From contig CADBNA010000077.1 of the NCBI GenBank assembly GCA_902795835.1, positions 1 through 5,796 on the forward strand: 5,796 nt of DNA, written 5' to 3'. Positions 5,276 through 5,796 of the stretch are shown here, one piece after another. The notes below the pieces were generated by a model. That model searched no databases. It saw nothing but the letters and a program-made list of their open reading frames with translations, and was not told where the DNA came from. This DNA comes from an uncultured Lachnospiraceae bacterium (GTDB lineage Bacteria; Bacillota_A; Clostridia; Lachnospirales; Lachnospiraceae). Every line of letters starts with the position of its first letter. Within the stretch, counting starts at the first letter, position 1. Both the position numbers and the translations under genes were made by a program.

Positions 5276-5796
5276 ATCTGACTCCTTTCTTTTCCCCGGA
5301 CTGCCTTTCTGTATTTTCCCGCGAATCCCGGTTCCGAAGCGGATGCCATCCCCCGGTAATATGACTGCTCAAGGCAGTCCGCCAGCCGGATGACCATCTC
5401 ACTGCCTTCTCTGTCCTGCAGCAGTGCGCATCTCCGCAGAAATCCGGGTGCGCTCTCCCCCTTTTCCCTGGGCTGCCCGGCTTCCGCCATCATTTTTTCC
5501 GTATATGTCAGCAGACCCTCCGGCGAATTCCGGTGCCGCAGATACCGGAAAGAAAAAGACAGCTTTTCCAGAAGCGCTGACAGAGGGTTCTTTCTTCTGC
5601 CCCGGATGCGGTTTCTCTGCTCTGCGGACTCTGCCCCGCCTGAGACGGGACGTGAATGCCAGCGGATCCCGCGGTACATCCGCCATACCCAGATCCCCAC
5701 AGCCAGAAGAACCAGGGCGGCTGCAAGGATGAACAGCACCGGACCGGGCCCGGCCGGCTCCGGAAGCGTATAAGACATCTGTCCCGGCCCGCCGGC
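5272..5796 (-). CDS. Membrane protein C-terminal part, possibly transglutaminase/DUF4129-type; 5' end beyond the window
   Basis: The frame is open to the right edge (Gly/Pro-rich AGGPGQ before the first Met). The ATG at 5778-5776 has no good ribosome binding site, unlike every other gene here, so this is probably the tail of a longer protein. Counting from that Met, a single transmembrane helix spans about 13-32 (VLFILAAALVLLAVGIWVW), followed by RMYR and a basic linker (about 33-65). A soluble domain of about 100 residues contains LLTYTEKMMAEAG (90-102) and a C-terminal ADCLEQSYYRG motif. A Gly/Pro linker, one helix, a basic stretch and a short helical tail ending in a Tyr-rich motif recall the C-terminus of bacterial transglutaminase-like (TgpA/DUF4129) membrane proteins, but this rests on weak similarity. 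A 168-residue stand-alone membrane protein is the alternative. It overlaps nudC by ATGA. Confidence 0.6.
   Translation of the reverse strand, partial: AGGPGQMSYTLPEPAGPGPVLFILAAALVLLAVGIWVWRMYRGIRWHSRPVSGGAESAEQRNRIRGRRKNPLSALLEKLSFSFRYLRHRNSPEGLLTYTEKMMAEAGQPREKGESAPGFLRRCALLQDREGSEMVIRLADCLEQSYYRGMASASEPGFAGKYRKAVRGKERSQI

Noticed and set aside
1..5796. Mobile element, CRISPR, toxin-antitoxin or defence system
   Set aside because: No transposase, integrase, terminal repeats, regular spacer-repeat pattern or paired small toxin/antitoxin genes were seen; the content is a sugar-use operon plus a housekeeping unit.

Overview
The window looks like chromosomal DNA from a Gram-positive anaerobe of the Clostridia, most likely a Lachnospiraceae-type gut bacterium. 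This is inferred from the protein style (LacI regulator, GH3 glycosidase and sugar-binding protein, NudC-type Nudix enzyme), the strong AGGAGG-like ribosome binding sites, and the AT-rich intergenic DNA between GC-richer genes. All five recognisable genes lie on the minus strand, so the biological reading order runs from base 5796 down to base 1. No tRNA, rRNA, CRISPR array, insertion sequence or phage gene was seen.

Unit 1 (5796 to about 4267). The 3' part of a gene with one membrane helix and a basic or amphipathic cytoplasmic tail runs in from the right edge; it may be the C-terminus of a transglutaminase/DUF4129-type membrane protein. It overlaps by ATGA with a complete NudC-like NAD(H) pyrophosphatase (4346-5275). 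A clear rho-independent terminator at 4267-4299 closes this unit.

Unit 2 (about 4172 down to 1, continuing beyond the left edge). A 366-base AT-rich regulatory region carries two well-formed sigma-A-type promoters. A LacI-family operator, TAAACGTTTA, lies just downstream of the predicted start site of the proximal promoter. The first gene is a LacI-family repressor (2945-3979). Thirteen bases after its stop codon comes a cytoplasmic GH3 beta-glycosidase (844-2931) whose ribosome binding site touches the repressor stop codon. After a 132-base leader with competing inverted repeats comes an ABC transporter sugar-binding protein (711 down to the window edge, C-terminus missing). The permease genes are presumably outside the window.

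Together unit 2 reads as a self-regulated oligosaccharide uptake and breakdown operon. The binding protein captures a short glycan outside the cell, an ABC importer brings it in, and the cytoplasmic GH3 enzyme cleaves it by removing terminal beta-linked sugars. The LacI protein senses a sugar and represses its own operon. The substrate cannot be fixed from sequence; beta-xylosides or beta-glucosides are most plausible from the GH3 active-site context. This is a well-known type of locus. The less ordinary parts are the two-promoter control region, the structured leader before the binding-protein gene, and the absence of a clean lipobox on that binding protein.
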